From Paeniglutamicibacter gangotriensis Lz1y (GTDB lineage Bacteria; Actinomycetota; Actinomycetes; Actinomycetales; Micrococcaceae): a DNA stretch of 64,000 bases. The stretch covers positions 124,001 through 188,000 of the forward strand of contig NZ_AOCK01000002.1 of the NCBI RefSeq assembly GCF_000348945.1. Direction: 5' to 3'. Below the pieces are notes generated by a model, which was given only the letters and a program-made list of their open reading frames with translations, did no database searches and was not told the origin of the DNA. Shown here in pieces: positions 1-8,614 of this stretch. Every line of letters begins with the position of its first letter. Positions within the stretch are counted from its first letter, which is position 1. Made by a program: the position numbers and the translations under genes.

Positions 1-1
1 C

Positions 2-487
2 TTGCGTCAGGACGGCTGGACCTGCCCGGTCATCGAAACCGCGGGATTCACTCTGGCTTCTGCTTCCGGCGTGCTGGAAAGCGGCGAGGCAACAGCCACG
101 CTGGTGCTCAGCGATGGCAAGCACCGTATCGAACTGGCTGAGACCCGGATGGTATCCGGAGCACCCACTCCGGCGATGCATAAATCCGTGGCCGCGCAGA
201 CGAGCACCGATCCGTCCTCGGGCATGCTCACCGAGCTGGGCCATCGGCTGGGTGCCAAGGCGGCAGCTGCTGTCAGTTATGGCGACGGCACCGCGACCCT
301 GAACCTTGAAGAAGTGAAGTACGAAATCACCACGGACCTTTCCAAGTCCGATGTGGAGGGCATCCTGCAACGGCTCGTCGTCTCCGAGCACACTCGCGTC
401 GGGTCCATGGACCAGCAGAGCACCGAGAACATTTCCGAACGTCTGCTGCGGGGCTTCTCCAGGCTCATGGTTTTGGACTTCAAGTAG
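2..487 (+). CDS. C-terminal part of a probable anti-sigma factor (RseA/RseB-like), cut by the window start
   Basis: The reading frame is open to the first base, so the N-terminus lies outside the window. About 161 residues are visible. They read like a globular extracytoplasmic domain: a GFTLASA segment, then TATLVLSDGKHRIEL, which resembles the C-terminal domain of actinobacterial anti-sigma factors of the RseA/MucB type. No membrane segment is visible in this part. Lying directly upstream of tatB and convergent to mrp agrees with the sigE - anti-sigma - tatB - mrp order known in actinobacteria. The family call rests on this context and weak sequence resemblance; a secreted hypothetical protein is the alternative. 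Confidence 0.5.
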   Translation: MRQDGWTCPVIETAGFTLASASGVLESGEATATLVLSDGKHRIELAETRMVSGAPTPAMHKSVAAQTSTDPSSGMLTELGHRLGAKAAAAVSYGDGTATLNLEEVKYEITTDLSKSDVEGILQRLVVSEHTRVGSMDQQSTENISERLLRGFSRLMVLDFK

Positions 488-517
488 GAACTGGCCTTGG
501 CAAAGCACGAAAGCAGG

Positions 518-523
518 TAGTCT
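518..523 (+). promoter_or_regulatory. -10 element of a leaderless tatB promoter
   Basis: TAGTCT sits 6 bases before the GTG start of tatB, so transcription should begin at or near the start codon. There is no Shine-Dalgarno sequence in front of that GTG. Inferred from spacing only. Confidence 0.45.
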
Positions 524-529
524 ACAAGA

Positions 530-907
530 GTGTTTTTGGGAATCAATGGCAGTGAATTCATAGTGCTCGCGGTGCTGGCAGTGGTTATTCTGGGACCCGA
601 AAAACTCCCCGAATACGCCGCACAGCTGGCGCGGCTGGTCAAGGAACTGCGACGCATGGCCACCGGCGCGAAGGAACAACTGCGCGAGGAAGTCGGAGAC
701 GATATCGCCGACATGGACTGGCGCAAACTCGACCCACGCCAATATGACCCGCGCAAGATCATCAAGGACGCGTTGCTCGACGACTTTGAGGACGCGGTAT
801 CCGCGGCGAAAGAAGCCCCCGCCATTTCGCACAAGCCGGTGGCGCTAGTCCGCACTGTGCCGCTGGCCGCACATGAGCCGGCACCGTTTGACAGCGAAGC
901 GACCTAA
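530..907 (+). CDS. tatB: Sec-independent protein translocase protein TatB
   Basis: TatB acts with TatC in recognising twin-arginine signal peptides and moving folded proteins across the membrane. The 125-residue product starts with one hydrophobic segment (about residues 5-22, ending in GPEKLPEYA), the Gly-Pro hinge typical of TatA/B, followed by an amphipathic helix (QLARLVKELRRMATGAKEQL) and an acidic region with DWRKLDPRQYDPRK, which marks actinobacterial TatB rather than TatA. The GTG start gives the hydrophobic segment its usual position. tatA and tatC are not in the window, as usual in actinobacteria, where tatB stands alone near the sigE/mrp locus. The last 35 residues are low-complexity. 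Confidence 0.9.
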   Translation: MFLGINGSEFIVLAVLAVVILGPEKLPEYAAQLARLVKELRRMATGAKEQLREEVGDDIADMDWRKLDPRQYDPRKIIKDALLDDFEDAVSAAKEAPAISHKPVALVRTVPLAAHEPAPFDSEAT

Positions 908-953
908 AGAGCACCCCATTGATTTGCTTCTGGCTCCTGCAGGGCCAGCTGAG

Positions 954-990
954 AAGGGCGGCATCCCCGATAGTCGAGGATGCCGCCCTT
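954..990. terminator. Bidirectional terminator between tatB and mrp
   Basis: A perfect 13-bp inverted repeat (AAGGGCGGCATCC and its complement) with an 11-base loop lies between the convergent ends of tatB and mrp. It carries short T/A ends on both sides, so it can serve both genes. Confidence 0.8.
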
Positions 991-1050
991 GCTCTGTCCT
1001 GTGGATCATGCCGTGGCGGGGTCCAGCGGGCCCGTGGGGCTCATCGCGCG

Positions 1051-2160
1051 CTATCGGGGGGTGACGCCCAGCTTCATCCCTGCCAGGCCGCGTGGGCGGT
1101 GCGTAAGCGCGCGGGCCATCGCAACGATTGAGGTGGCGGCGAGGGACGAGGGATGCGAGAGCACCAACGGCACCCCGGCATCTCCGCCGGAGCGCAACCA
1201 CGGATCCAGGGGCACCTGCCCCAGCAACGGGACCTTGGTACCCAGCACCAGTTCCAGGCGCCCGGCCAGCTCGGCGCCACCGCCGGAACCGAAGACCTCC
1301 AGGGTGGAACCGTCAGGCATCACCATGGCGCTCATGTTCTCGATGACACCCACAACCTTTTGACCGGTCTGCACCGCGACGGACCCGGCACGCTCGGCGA
1401 CCTGCGCCGCGGCGGCCTGCGGGGTCGTCACCACCACCAATTCGGAGCCGGGCAAAAGCTGCGAGACGGAGATGGCGATGTCGCCGGTGCCCGGGGGCAG
1501 GTCCAGCAGCAACACATCCAAGTCCCCGAAGTGCACATCGGTGAGGAACTGCTCCAAGGCCCGGTGCAGCATCGGTCCGCGCCAGATGACCGGCTTGTTG
1601 TCCGGAACGAACATGCCGATGGAAATGACCTTCACCCCGTGGGCCACCGGCGGCAGGATCATCTCATCCACGCGGGTGGGCCTGGCCTCGGGGATGCCCA
1701 GCAGCCCGGGGATCGAGAAGCCGTGCACATCGGCGTCGATGAGTCCCACGCGCAGCCCGTCGGCGGCCATCGCGCAGGCCAAGTTGGCGGTCAGCGTGGA
1801 CTTGCCGACCCCGCCCTTGCCGGAAGCGATGGCGATGACACGGGTCAGTGAGGCCGGATCGGAGAACGGGATGCTTCGGGAGACCAAGGATTCGCGCAGT
1901 TCGGCCCGCTGTTCGGGACTCATCACGCCCAGGGTGAGGTCCACCTCGCGGACCCCGGGCAGCGTGGACAGTGCCGCGGTGACGTCGGCTTCGATGGTCG
2001 AGCGCATCGGGCAGGCGGCGATGGTCAGCAATACCTTCACTTGCGCGGTGCCGTCGGTGAGGAAGGCGGATTCGACCATCCCCAGCTCGGTGATGGGTCG
2101 GCGCAGTTCGGGGTCTTGGACGGTGGCTAGTGCTTCAAGGAGCCGAGGCTCGAGGGTCAT
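1051..2160 (-). CDS. mrp: Mrp/ApbC-family P-loop ATPase (iron-sulfur carrier type)
   Basis: Members load or carry iron-sulfur clusters. The 369-residue product has an N-terminal MIP18/DUF59 domain (about 1-85, with QDPELRRPITELGMV) and a ParA-like ATPase domain with a deviant Walker A, SGKGGVGKST, at 113-122, then a DLPPGTGD segment. The CxxC found in enterobacterial ApbC after ENMS is absent: the segment reads ENMSAMVMPDG. Actinobacterial Mrp proteins often look like this, so a cluster-carrier role cannot be assumed from the E. coli protein. The ATG overlaps the end of the DUF1003 gene by four bases, so it is the last gene of a three-gene operon. Confidence 0.85.
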   Translation of the reverse strand: MTLEPRLLEALATVQDPELRRPITELGMVESAFLTDGTAQVKVLLTIAACPMRSTIEADVTAALSTLPGVREVDLTLGVMSPEQRAELRESLVSRSIPFSDPASLTRVIAIASGKGGVGKSTLTANLACAMAADGLRVGLIDADVHGFSIPGLLGIPEARPTRVDEMILPPVAHGVKVISIGMFVPDNKPVIWRGPMLHRALEQFLTDVHFGDLDVLLLDLPPGTGDIAISVSQLLPGSELVVVTTPQAAAAQVAERAGSVAVQTGQKVVGVIENMSAMVMPDGSTLEVFGSGGGAELAGRLELVLGTKVPLLGQVPLDPWLRSGGDAGVPLVLSHPSSLAATSIVAMARALTHRPRGLAGMKLGVTPR

Positions 2161-2783
2161 GGTCTCTCATTCTTCTCGGCACGCGGTTCGCGGCGCCGTG
2201 CCGGTGGCAGTTGGGGGATCAGCCCGGTGTTGGTGTTGCTGCGGTCCTTGCGCTTCGGAGTCTTGGCACGCAGCCGCAGTTCCTCCCCGTCGGAGGTCTC
2301 CAACAGGTCTTCGAGGGCGGAGCGCAGTTCGGAGCGCACATAGTCGCGGGTTGCCACGTCGCGTAGGGCGATGCGCAGCGCGGCAAGTTCACGGGTGAGG
2401 TATTCGGTGTCGGAGAGGTTTCGCTCGGCCCGCCCGCGGTCTTCGGAAAGCGAGACCCTGTCCCTGTCATCTTGCCGGTTCTGGGCCAGCAGCAGTAGCG
2501 GAGCGGCGTAGGAGGCCTGCAGCGAGAGCATCAGGGTCAGCGCGGTGAAGCCCAGCGCGGCGGAGTCGAAGCGCCAGGCCTCCGGTGCGAAGATGTTCCA
2601 GATCAGCCAGAACACGCAAAAGATCGTCATGTAGAACAGGAACTGCGGGGTTCCCATGAAGCGGGCGAATTTCTCGGTGCTCGATCCGAACGCGTCGGGG
2701 TTCGGCGTGACTCGCGGGAAGAACCGGGCCCGAGCGGACATGGGGGTGTCAAGGCCGCTGGACGCTTGGCGCTTTTCAGCCAT
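2157..2783 (-). CDS. DUF1003 domain membrane protein
   Basis: A 208-residue protein of the DUF1003 family, function unknown. Two membrane segments are visible (FLFYMTIFCVFWLIWNIFAP and ALGFTALTLMLSLQASYAAP), followed by the family's polar stretch with QNRQDDRDR and a charged, probably coiled C-terminal half. The start is supported by an AAGGGAG ribosome site. The gene overlaps the mgtE-like gene upstream by 8 bases and mrp downstream by 4, so the three are translated together. In other actinobacteria DUF1003 and a membrane-free MgtE-like protein are also neighbours (from memory), suggesting a shared role, perhaps in magnesium handling; that is inference. Confidence 0.85.
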   Translation of the reverse strand: MAEKRQASSGLDTPMSARARFFPRVTPNPDAFGSSTEKFARFMGTPQFLFYMTIFCVFWLIWNIFAPEAWRFDSAALGFTALTLMLSLQASYAAPLLLLAQNRQDDRDRVSLSEDRGRAERNLSDTEYLTRELAALRIALRDVATRDYVRSELRSALEDLLETSDGEELRLRAKTPKRKDRSNTNTGLIPQLPPARRREPRAEKNERP

Positions 2784-4134
2784 GGGATGCTCCCTTCGCT
2801 GGTGGTTTGGTGGTGTCGACGGGGCCCCAGGCGGTCACGGGCGGTTCGGCGGCGTGCCGTGGTTCGAGGTCCGGGGACTCGGGAGGATCATCGTGGGTGC
2901 GCCAGTCATCGGGCAACAAATGGTCCAGGACGTCATCGACGGTGACGGCTCCCACGAGCCGCCCGGCGTCGTTGACCACCGCCACCGAGGTGAGGTTGTA
3001 GCTGGCCAGCGTACGGGCCACCTCGGCAACCTGTGCCATGTCGTCGAGGGGCTCGACATCGGAGTCCAGGATATTGCCCAAGGGCTCTGGCGGCGGGGTG
3101 CGCAGCAGGGCCTGAATGTGCACTACTCCCAGGTAGCGTCCGGTGGGTGCTTCCAGCGGGGGACGGGTGACAAAGACGGTGGAGGCCAGTGCGGGGGACA
3201 ATTCCTCGCGGCGCACCGCGGCCAAGGCCTCGGCGACGGTGGCTTCGGGGGAGAGGATCACCGGGACCGGGGTCATCATGGAGCCGGCGGTGCCCTCGGC
3301 GTATTCCAGCAAGCGACGCACATCGCGTGCATCCTCGGGCTCCATCAATTCCAGCAACGCATGCTTGGTGTCCTCGGAAAGCTCGGAGAGCAGGTCGGCC
3401 GCGTCATCCGGATCCATTTCTTCGAGCACGTCCGCGGCGCGTTCCATATCCAGGGCGGAGAGGATCTGCACCTGTTCGGCGTCGGGCATCTCCTGGAGGA
3501 CGTCGGCCAGCCGGTCATCCTGCAGTTCGGAAGCAACCTCGACGCGGCGCTTGTGGTTCATCTCGTGCAGCGCGTCGGCGAAGTCGGCCGGCTTCATCTC
3601 GTCGTGGGCGGCGACGTAGGTGCTGGCGGCCTGCGGCTCGTGCAGCGCGGTGTGCACGATCGAGTCCCAGGACACCAGCAGGCGTTCTCCGCGGGCCCGG
3701 CGCAGCCCCAATAAACCGGCTGGTTCCCCGCGGCGGACGTAATAGTCGGAGATGATCCAGTCGCCGTTGCGTTCACGAGCCAGACCGATGTCCTCGACCA
3801 CCGCGTTGCCGCTGCCATCGGCGAAGACCACACGCCTGTCGAAGAGCTCGGCCGCAACCAGGATCTCGGCGCCACGCTGGATGAACCGGCGCATGTTCAC
3901 CAAGCCGGTGCAAATGATCTGTCCCGACTCCATGGCCTGGATCCGGGTCATCGGAACAAACACCCGACGCTTTCCGGGCACCTCGACGACCACGCCGACA
4001 CATTGGGCGGGTTTGGTGGCCAGCCGGGAGATGACCACGACGTCGCGCAGCCGGCCCAGCCGGTCGCCCAGGGGATCAAAGACGTCCAGGCCCAGAAGCC
4101 GTGCGATGAAGACCTTCGTTGATTTGCTGCTCAC
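2776..4134 (-). CDS. MgtE N-domain and CBS-pair protein without transport domain
   Basis: 452 residues. The N-terminal third holds PRC-barrel-like segments (LGDRLGRLRDVVV). An MgtE intracellular N domain follows (about 180-285, with a run of helices and acidic DPDDAADLL), then two CBS motifs (about 290-415, including TSVAVVNDAGRLVGAVTVDD). In true MgtE channels these domains bind magnesium and gate a five-helix membrane domain; here that domain is absent and a Pro-rich tail ends the protein. It may sense Mg2+ or nucleotide and act on another membrane protein. The frame is open further upstream, but GTG at 4134 (VSSKSTKVF) is preferred: it begins the conserved part and avoids overlap with the opposite promoter. 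Confidence 0.8.
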   Translation of the reverse strand: MSSKSTKVFIARLLGLDVFDPLGDRLGRLRDVVVISRLATKPAQCVGVVVEVPGKRRVFVPMTRIQAMESGQIICTGLVNMRRFIQRGAEILVAAELFDRRVVFADGSGNAVVEDIGLARERNGDWIISDYYVRRGEPAGLLGLRRARGERLLVSWDSIVHTALHEPQAASTYVAAHDEMKPADFADALHEMNHKRRVEVASELQDDRLADVLQEMPDAEQVQILSALDMERAADVLEEMDPDDAADLLSELSEDTKHALLELMEPEDARDVRRLLEYAEGTAGSMMTPVPVILSPEATVAEALAAVRREELSPALASTVFVTRPPLEAPTGRYLGVVHIQALLRTPPPEPLGNILDSDVEPLDDMAQVAEVARTLASYNLTSVAVVNDAGRLVGAVTVDDVLDHLLPDDWRTHDDPPESPDLEPRHAAEPPVTAWGPVDTTKPPAKGASHG

Positions 4135-4272
4135 GCTCTCTAGGCTACTGCCTGCACATGGGCTGAAGCTGGTTTCGACTATGTGTTGAGCGCTACGCTT
4201 TGTCACAGCAGAATGTGGGCAACGCGCTTTCACCTTCAGCGATCAAGCCCGTCTAACTCGACGCGCAGCGTG

Positions 4273-4278
4273 CACAAT
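4273..4278 (+). promoter_or_regulatory. Possible -10 element of a leaderless promoter
   Basis: CACAAT lies 6 bases before the ATG of the stress-protein gene, and no ribosome site is present. It departs from TANNNT at the first base, so this is weaker than the other examples. Confidence 0.3.
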
Positions 4279-4284
4279 GGATAT

Positions 4285-5199
4285 ATGTCTTCCCCACTTG
4301 GTGCTTCCCCATCCAACCAGAACTCATTGGGCCTGCCGCGCGGTGAGCTTTTGGGCCGCTACGGTACCTACTTGGATGCCCAAAAAGTGGTGGATTACCT
4401 CGCGGACAATGACTTCCCCGTCTCCCACCTGACCATCGTGGGCAATGACCTCAAATCGGTGGAGCGTGTCACAGCAAAGCTGAGCTATCCGAAGGTCGCC
4501 GGTGCAGGCGCCGCACAGGGCGCGATGTTCGGTGTCTTCGTCGGCCTGGTGCTGACCATCTTCAGCCCCGGGACCAACCCGGTGGCGCAGATTCTGTCCT
4601 CGATCGGGATCGGCATGGCCATTTGGATGCTGGTCGGTGTGGTCAGCTACTCGTTCCGCCGAGGTAAGCGCGACTTCGCCTCGCAGTCCCAGGTACTGGC
4701 CACCAGCTACGACGTCGTGGTGGCGTTCTCCCACGCGCATGCAGCACGAGCGATGGCCGCAAAGCTGCCGATGAGCCAGCGGGCTGCGGATGCCGGAGTC
4801 GGCACCCACCACACTCACAACCAACCCCAGCCCCCGCCGCCGGCCCAACCACAGATCCCGGCTCAGTCGGATGCCCCTACCCCACCCGCAGCGGCATCCG
4901 CGCCGACCACGGGAAGCTACTCCGACCTGCCCGACGGACGCCCGCAATTCGGCATTCGGATCCAAGATACCCCGCCGGCGGCTGCCCCGGAGCCCGAGGC
5001 CTCAGCGGCTGCGGCCCCGACAGAAGGAACCGAAGCGGATCCTTCGACAACGCAAGAAGTCAGAGCCGCGGCTTCGGTGCCCGAGGCCCGCGCGGATGAA
5101 GATCCCATGCCTCAGTCGCCGGTATCGGGTGCCGACGCCCAAACAGGATCAGACGATCCCGGCAACGACAGCGCGCCGGAGCACAGCAGCCGCCCATAG
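4285..5199 (+). CDS. General stress protein (GSP17M/YflT-like) with long disordered tail
   Basis: The 304-residue product begins with a domain of the general-stress-protein 17M/YflT type (about 15-75: RYGTYLDAQKVVDYLADNDFP, SHLTIVGNDLKSVERVT) followed by two hydrophobic segments (AAQGAMFGVFVGLVLTIF and ILSSIGIGMAIWMLVGVV). The C-terminal 160 residues are Pro/Ala/Gln/Glu-rich and probably disordered. Other Micrococcaceae carry similar proteins next to the mgtE-like gene, divergently transcribed. The function is unknown beyond the family name. ATG at 4285 is chosen rather than the upstream in-frame start, because family similarity begins just after it and the upstream part overlaps the opposite promoter. 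Confidence 0.75.
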   Translation: MSSPLGASPSNQNSLGLPRGELLGRYGTYLDAQKVVDYLADNDFPVSHLTIVGNDLKSVERVTAKLSYPKVAGAGAAQGAMFGVFVGLVLTIFSPGTNPVAQILSSIGIGMAIWMLVGVVSYSFRRGKRDFASQSQVLATSYDVVVAFSHAHAARAMAAKLPMSQRAADAGVGTHHTHNQPQPPPPAQPQIPAQSDAPTPPAAASAPTTGSYSDLPDGRPQFGIRIQDTPPAAAPEPEASAAAAPTEGTEADPSTTQEVRAAASVPEARADEDPMPQSPVSGADAQTGSDDPGNDSAPEHSSRP

Positions 5200-5235
5200 C
5201 AACCGCAGGTTGGTGAGGCACCGACCCTGCGATGG

Positions 5236-5290
5236 CAACACAAAAGGCTGGCCCTCATCCCCACGGATGAAGGCCAGCCTTTTTGTGTTG
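5236..5290. terminator. Bidirectional terminator between the stress-protein gene and pepP
   Basis: A 25-bp near-perfect inverted repeat (CAACACAAAA-GGCTGGCC and complement) with a short loop. It has A-rich and T-rich arms, so it is intrinsic in both directions for the convergent genes. Confidence 0.85.
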
Positions 5291-5334
5291 CTCCCGCCGA
5301 TCACCACGAGTGGTCGGCGGGTTGCTGCCGTGGA

Positions 5335-6885
5335 CTAGGCCTTGCGAACCTCTGCCATCCACGCCTCGACGTGTTCGGGCTTGCGGGGCAGTGCGGCCGA
5401 GAGGTTCACGCAACCATCCGCGGTGACCAACACGTCGTCTTCGATGCGCACACCGATGCCGCGGTATTCCTCGGGCACTGCCAGATCCTCGTTCTTGAAG
5501 TAGAGGCCCGGTTCGATGGTGAACACCATGCCCTCTTCCAAGATGCCATCGAGGTACAGCTCGGCCTTGGCCTGTGCGCAGTCGTGCACGTCAAGGCCCA
5601 AGTGGTGGCTGGTGCCGTGCGGCATCCAGCGGCGGTGCTGCTGGCCCTCGGGGGACAAAGCCTCCTCCAGCGACACCGGCAGCAGACCCCAAGCATCCAG
5701 GTTTTCTGCCAGCACCGTGACCGCGGCGGTGTGCAAGTCGCGGAACTTGGACCCCGGCTTGGCGACGGCGAAGGCTGCATCGGCGGCATCGAGCACCGCC
5801 TGGTAGATCTTGCGCTGCACCTCGGTGTACGTGCCGTTCACCGGCAGGGTGCGGGTGATGTCGGCGGTGTACAGCGATTCGGCCTCGACGCCGGCATCAA
5901 GCAGCAGCAGGTCTCCGTCGTTGACCTTGCCGTTGTTGTTGATCCAGTGCAGCACCGTCGCATTGTTTCCCGAGGCGGCGATGGTGTCGTAGCCAAGGTC
6001 GTTGCCCTCTTCACGGGCACGGGCGAAGAATGCGCCTTCAACCACTCGCTCGCCGCGATCGTGGGTCAGGGCGCGATCGAGCGACTTGACCACGTCGTGG
6101 AATCCGTTGACGGTGGCAGCCACCGACTTTTTCATCTCCTCGATTTCCCAAGCGTCCTTGACCAGACGGATCTCGGACAGCGCCTCGGTCAGTTCCCCGT
6201 CCAAGGAGTCAGGTGCTTCCAGGTCCACGCCGGTGTTGATGCGCGAGGTGTCCACCAGTGCGTCGCAGTTCATGTCGACGTCGCGCAGCAGTCGGATGCG
6301 CATGCCGCCGAACTCCACCGCGCCCGCATCGGTGGTAATAGCGAATTCGAGACCGGTGAGGTCGGCCGTGACGAGGCCCAGCCGGGATTGCAACAGTGCG
6401 AGGGTCGGACGCGGGCCGATCCAGAACTCGCCGGAACGAGCGCTGGAGTAGAACTCTTCCGAATCTCGGCCGGCCATTGGGGCGAAGAACAAGGTTGAGT
6501 TGTGGTTCGAACCGTTCTCTCCGGTTCCTTCCGCCACGGGTTCCATGATCAACACGGCATCAGGTTCGTGGTCGAGTCCCAGCCCGGTGAGGTGAGAGAA
6601 GCCCGAGTGCGGCCGGAAGCGGTAGTCGGTGTCGTTGGAGCGGACCTTGTGTGGTCCGGCCGGGATGACGAGGCGCTCGCCGGGGAAACGGGTGGAGATC
6701 GCGGTGCGGCGCTTGGCCGCATACGGTGCGACGTCGTCCGCGCCCGGGAGCGTTGAAGTGTCGGGGGCCCACGAGGAGGCCATGAAGGATTTGAATGCCG
6801 CGGAGCTCGGTCGCTGTGAACGGTTGTTCACGCGCTCTTCGAGGGGCTGGTCGCTGCCTGTGGTGGTGGTTGCATCAGTGCTCAT
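5335..6885 (-). CDS. pepP: Xaa-Pro aminopeptidase (aminopeptidase P family, M24B)
   Basis: Cleaves N-terminal residues preceding proline in peptides; cytoplasmic metalloenzyme. 516 residues: an aminopeptidase-P N-terminal domain (about 50-190) followed by the pita-bread fold. The dimetal ligands are visible: DAGVEAESLYTADITRT (two Asp), the His of HGTSHHLGLDVHD, the Glu of FTIEPGLY and the last Glu of GVRIEDDVLV. The first 40 residues are polar, as in other actinobacterial members. It is a single gene, transcribed away from the PHP gene and closed by the terminator at 5236-5290. Confidence 0.92.
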   Translation of the reverse strand: MSTDATTTTGSDQPLEERVNNRSQRPSSAAFKSFMASSWAPDTSTLPGADDVAPYAAKRRTAISTRFPGERLVIPAGPHKVRSNDTDYRFRPHSGFSHLTGLGLDHEPDAVLIMEPVAEGTGENGSNHNSTLFFAPMAGRDSEEFYSSARSGEFWIGPRPTLALLQSRLGLVTADLTGLEFAITTDAGAVEFGGMRIRLLRDVDMNCDALVDTSRINTGVDLEAPDSLDGELTEALSEIRLVKDAWEIEEMKKSVAATVNGFHDVVKSLDRALTHDRGERVVEGAFFARAREEGNDLGYDTIAASGNNATVLHWINNNGKVNDGDLLLLDAGVEAESLYTADITRTLPVNGTYTEVQRKIYQAVLDAADAAFAVAKPGSKFRDLHTAAVTVLAENLDAWGLLPVSLEEALSPEGQQHRRWMPHGTSHHLGLDVHDCAQAKAELYLDGILEEGMVFTIEPGLYFKNEDLAVPEEYRGIGVRIEDDVLVTADGCVNLSAALPRKPEHVEAWMAEVRKA

Positions 6886-6891
6886 GGTCCA

Positions 6892-6897
6892 ATCGTC
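6892..6897 (-). promoter_or_regulatory. Possible -10 element of a leaderless pepP promoter
   Basis: GACGAT on the minus strand, 6 bases before the pepP ATG, with no ribosome site between. It keeps A at position 2 and T at position 6. Confidence 0.3.
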
Positions 6898-7089
6898 TCA
6901 AAGCCCGGGCACATACACCAAGACGCCCTGGCTGCGGTGGTGCCCCGGCACCACCGGACTTCTGCAGACCGGGCTGTACAAAGATCACCAAGACTGGGCG
7001 TCATCCTGCCGACGTGCCGCAACTGGTCCGTTGGGCTCCAGTGGCACACGACACCGCGGCGGTGGCAGCTCATGCAAGGCGGAACGGGC

Positions 7090-7095
7090 TACGCT
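7090..7095 (+). promoter_or_regulatory. -10 element of a leaderless promoter for the PHP gene
   Basis: TACGCT, then 7 bases, then ATG. The same hexamer precedes the ferritin-like gene at 15249. Confidence 0.45.
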
Positions 7096-7102
7096 GAAGA
7101 AT

Positions 7103-7963
7103 ATGCGGATCGACCTTCATGCTCATTCACATGTTTCAGACGGGACGGAGCCTCCCGCAGTGCTGGTTGCCTCAGCCAAGGAAGCCGGTTTGGACGTTGT
7201 CGCTCTGACTGACCACGACCAAACTGCCGGCTGGCAGGATGCAGGCCGTGCTGCCCTTGAACTTGGCATCGGACTTGTCCCGGGGATGGAAATTTCCTGT
7301 CAGACCGACACGGGTATCAGCGTCCACTTGCTCAGTTATCTCCACGACCCAACGTATCCGGCGCTGGTGGATGAAATCGGCAAGGCCAGGGACGCCCGGA
7401 TCACCCGTGCGCGACGCATGGTGGAGCTGTTGGCAGAGGACTATCCGGTGGACTGGGACATGATTTCCCGACACACCTCGCCCGGTGCAACCATCGGGCG
7501 TCCACACATTGCCGACGCCTTGGTGACAGCGGGGGTCGTGCGGACGCGAACAGAAGCATTCGCGCACGTATTGACGGCCCGCTCGCGCTACTACGTCGGC
7601 CACTATTCAATGGACCCGGTGACCGCCGTCAAACTCGTACGTGAGGCTGGCGGGGTCCCGGTCTTCGCCCACCCCGTGGCCTCGGCACGTGGCCGGGTAG
7701 TCACCGAGGAGACCTTTGAAGAAATGATCGGCGCCGGACTGCTGGGCTTGGAAATCAACCACCGGGATAATCCCGAGGACGGACGCGTCTACCTTCGTTC
7801 GTTGGCTCGAAAACACGACTTGATTGTCACAGGATCATCGGACTACCACGGTGCCGGCAAACCAAATCGACTGGGTGAAAACACCACCACGGTAGAAATG
7901 CTTCGGCGGATTCTGGACGCAGGTTCGGGGTCGGATCCTGTTGGGATGTCCGAGCATATATAG
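7103..7963 (+). CDS. PHP-domain phosphoesterase (RNase AM/YciV-like)
   Basis: 286 residues with the PHP metal-binding signature: MRIDLHAHSHVSDG (HxH), ALTDHDQ, a Glu in GMEIS, HLL, later PVFAHP, and SSDYHG near the end. Proteins of this size and motif order resemble E. coli YciV (RNase AM), which degrades short oligoribonucleotides and 3',5'-bisphosphates, but substrates cannot be read from sequence. The frame is open further upstream, but this ATG gives the canonical start of the family directly at the first metal motif. Single gene with its own terminator. Confidence 0.88.
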   Translation: MRIDLHAHSHVSDGTEPPAVLVASAKEAGLDVVALTDHDQTAGWQDAGRAALELGIGLVPGMEISCQTDTGISVHLLSYLHDPTYPALVDEIGKARDARITRARRMVELLAEDYPVDWDMISRHTSPGATIGRPHIADALVTAGVVRTRTEAFAHVLTARSRYYVGHYSMDPVTAVKLVREAGGVPVFAHPVASARGRVVTEETFEEMIGAGLLGLEINHRDNPEDGRVYLRSLARKHDLIVTGSSDYHGAGKPNRLGENTTTVEMLRRILDAGSGSDPVGMSEHI

Positions 7964-7979
7964 GCCACCAACCCACGTG

Positions 7980-8022
7980 CGCCGCCGACACCCCTGCAGG
8001 GGATGCCGGCGGCGTTTTTTTC
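7980..8022 (+). terminator. Intrinsic terminator after the PHP gene
   Basis: GC-rich hairpin (CGCCGCCG... paired with ...CGGCGGCG, about 17 bp with one bulge) followed by seven T residues. Confidence 0.9.
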
Positions 8023-8614
8023 TGAAGAACATGTATTGGGCAGCTCGGAGTGCAGTTGGGTGAAGGAACCTGGATCATTTACGCAAAGCTGGAGGCGTTG
8101 ATACCAGCCTCAATTGAATGACTTAAAAATGTCGTTAAAAAATTTGCATAACGATAAATGGATCTACAATCCAGACGTGGATGACCGGCCGATAGACTGT
8201 TTATTCGGGTGCGGAATTTCGGGCGAAGGTACCGTGCTGATATCGCTGTGGCGGGTGGGAAGCTCTGGTACCTGCTACGATCGTTCTAGTTGCTTCGCTT
8301 TTAGAAATGTTTTTGTTGAGCTAAGTTCCAACTTTTCACGGAGCAACTCGCAGCAACGAAGGTATGATTTCCACCTTCGTTTCGGACGAAAATTGGTGAC
8401 GTGCATTGGTGAGGATAACCTCCCTGCGGCCCTGGTTCGATGTGTAATCACCCCGGCAAAGCGTCCGGGTGCTTGTTGCGCGCTCAGAATGTGTCCACGC
8501 CGGATACCTGCTCGACTTCTGTATGAAGAGGTCGATTAATTGTGCCCACGATGGCCAGCGCGCACGTGTTTTAGGACTGTTGCCGGCGGCATTCCTTATG
8601 AAGAGAGGATGGAT
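8023..8614. other. Long non-coding region upstream of the symporter gene
   Basis: 592 bases, visibly more AT-rich than the flanks, with no convincing gene. It holds A/T tracts around 8125-8160 and an inverted repeat (9-bp arms, AACGAAGGT, at 8355-8363 and 8373-8381, 9-base loop). I recognise no riboswitch. It probably contains the symporter promoter and one or more regulator sites. Confidence 0.5.

Noticed and set aside
7172-7603. 143-codon minus-strand frame opposite the PHP gene
   Set aside because: Shadow frame opposite a gene with complete PHP motifs.
8114-8539. 141-codon frame upstream of the symporter
   Set aside because: No family resemblance, unusual amino-acid mix (many Cys/Arg), AT-rich DNA and no ribosome site; treated as non-coding.
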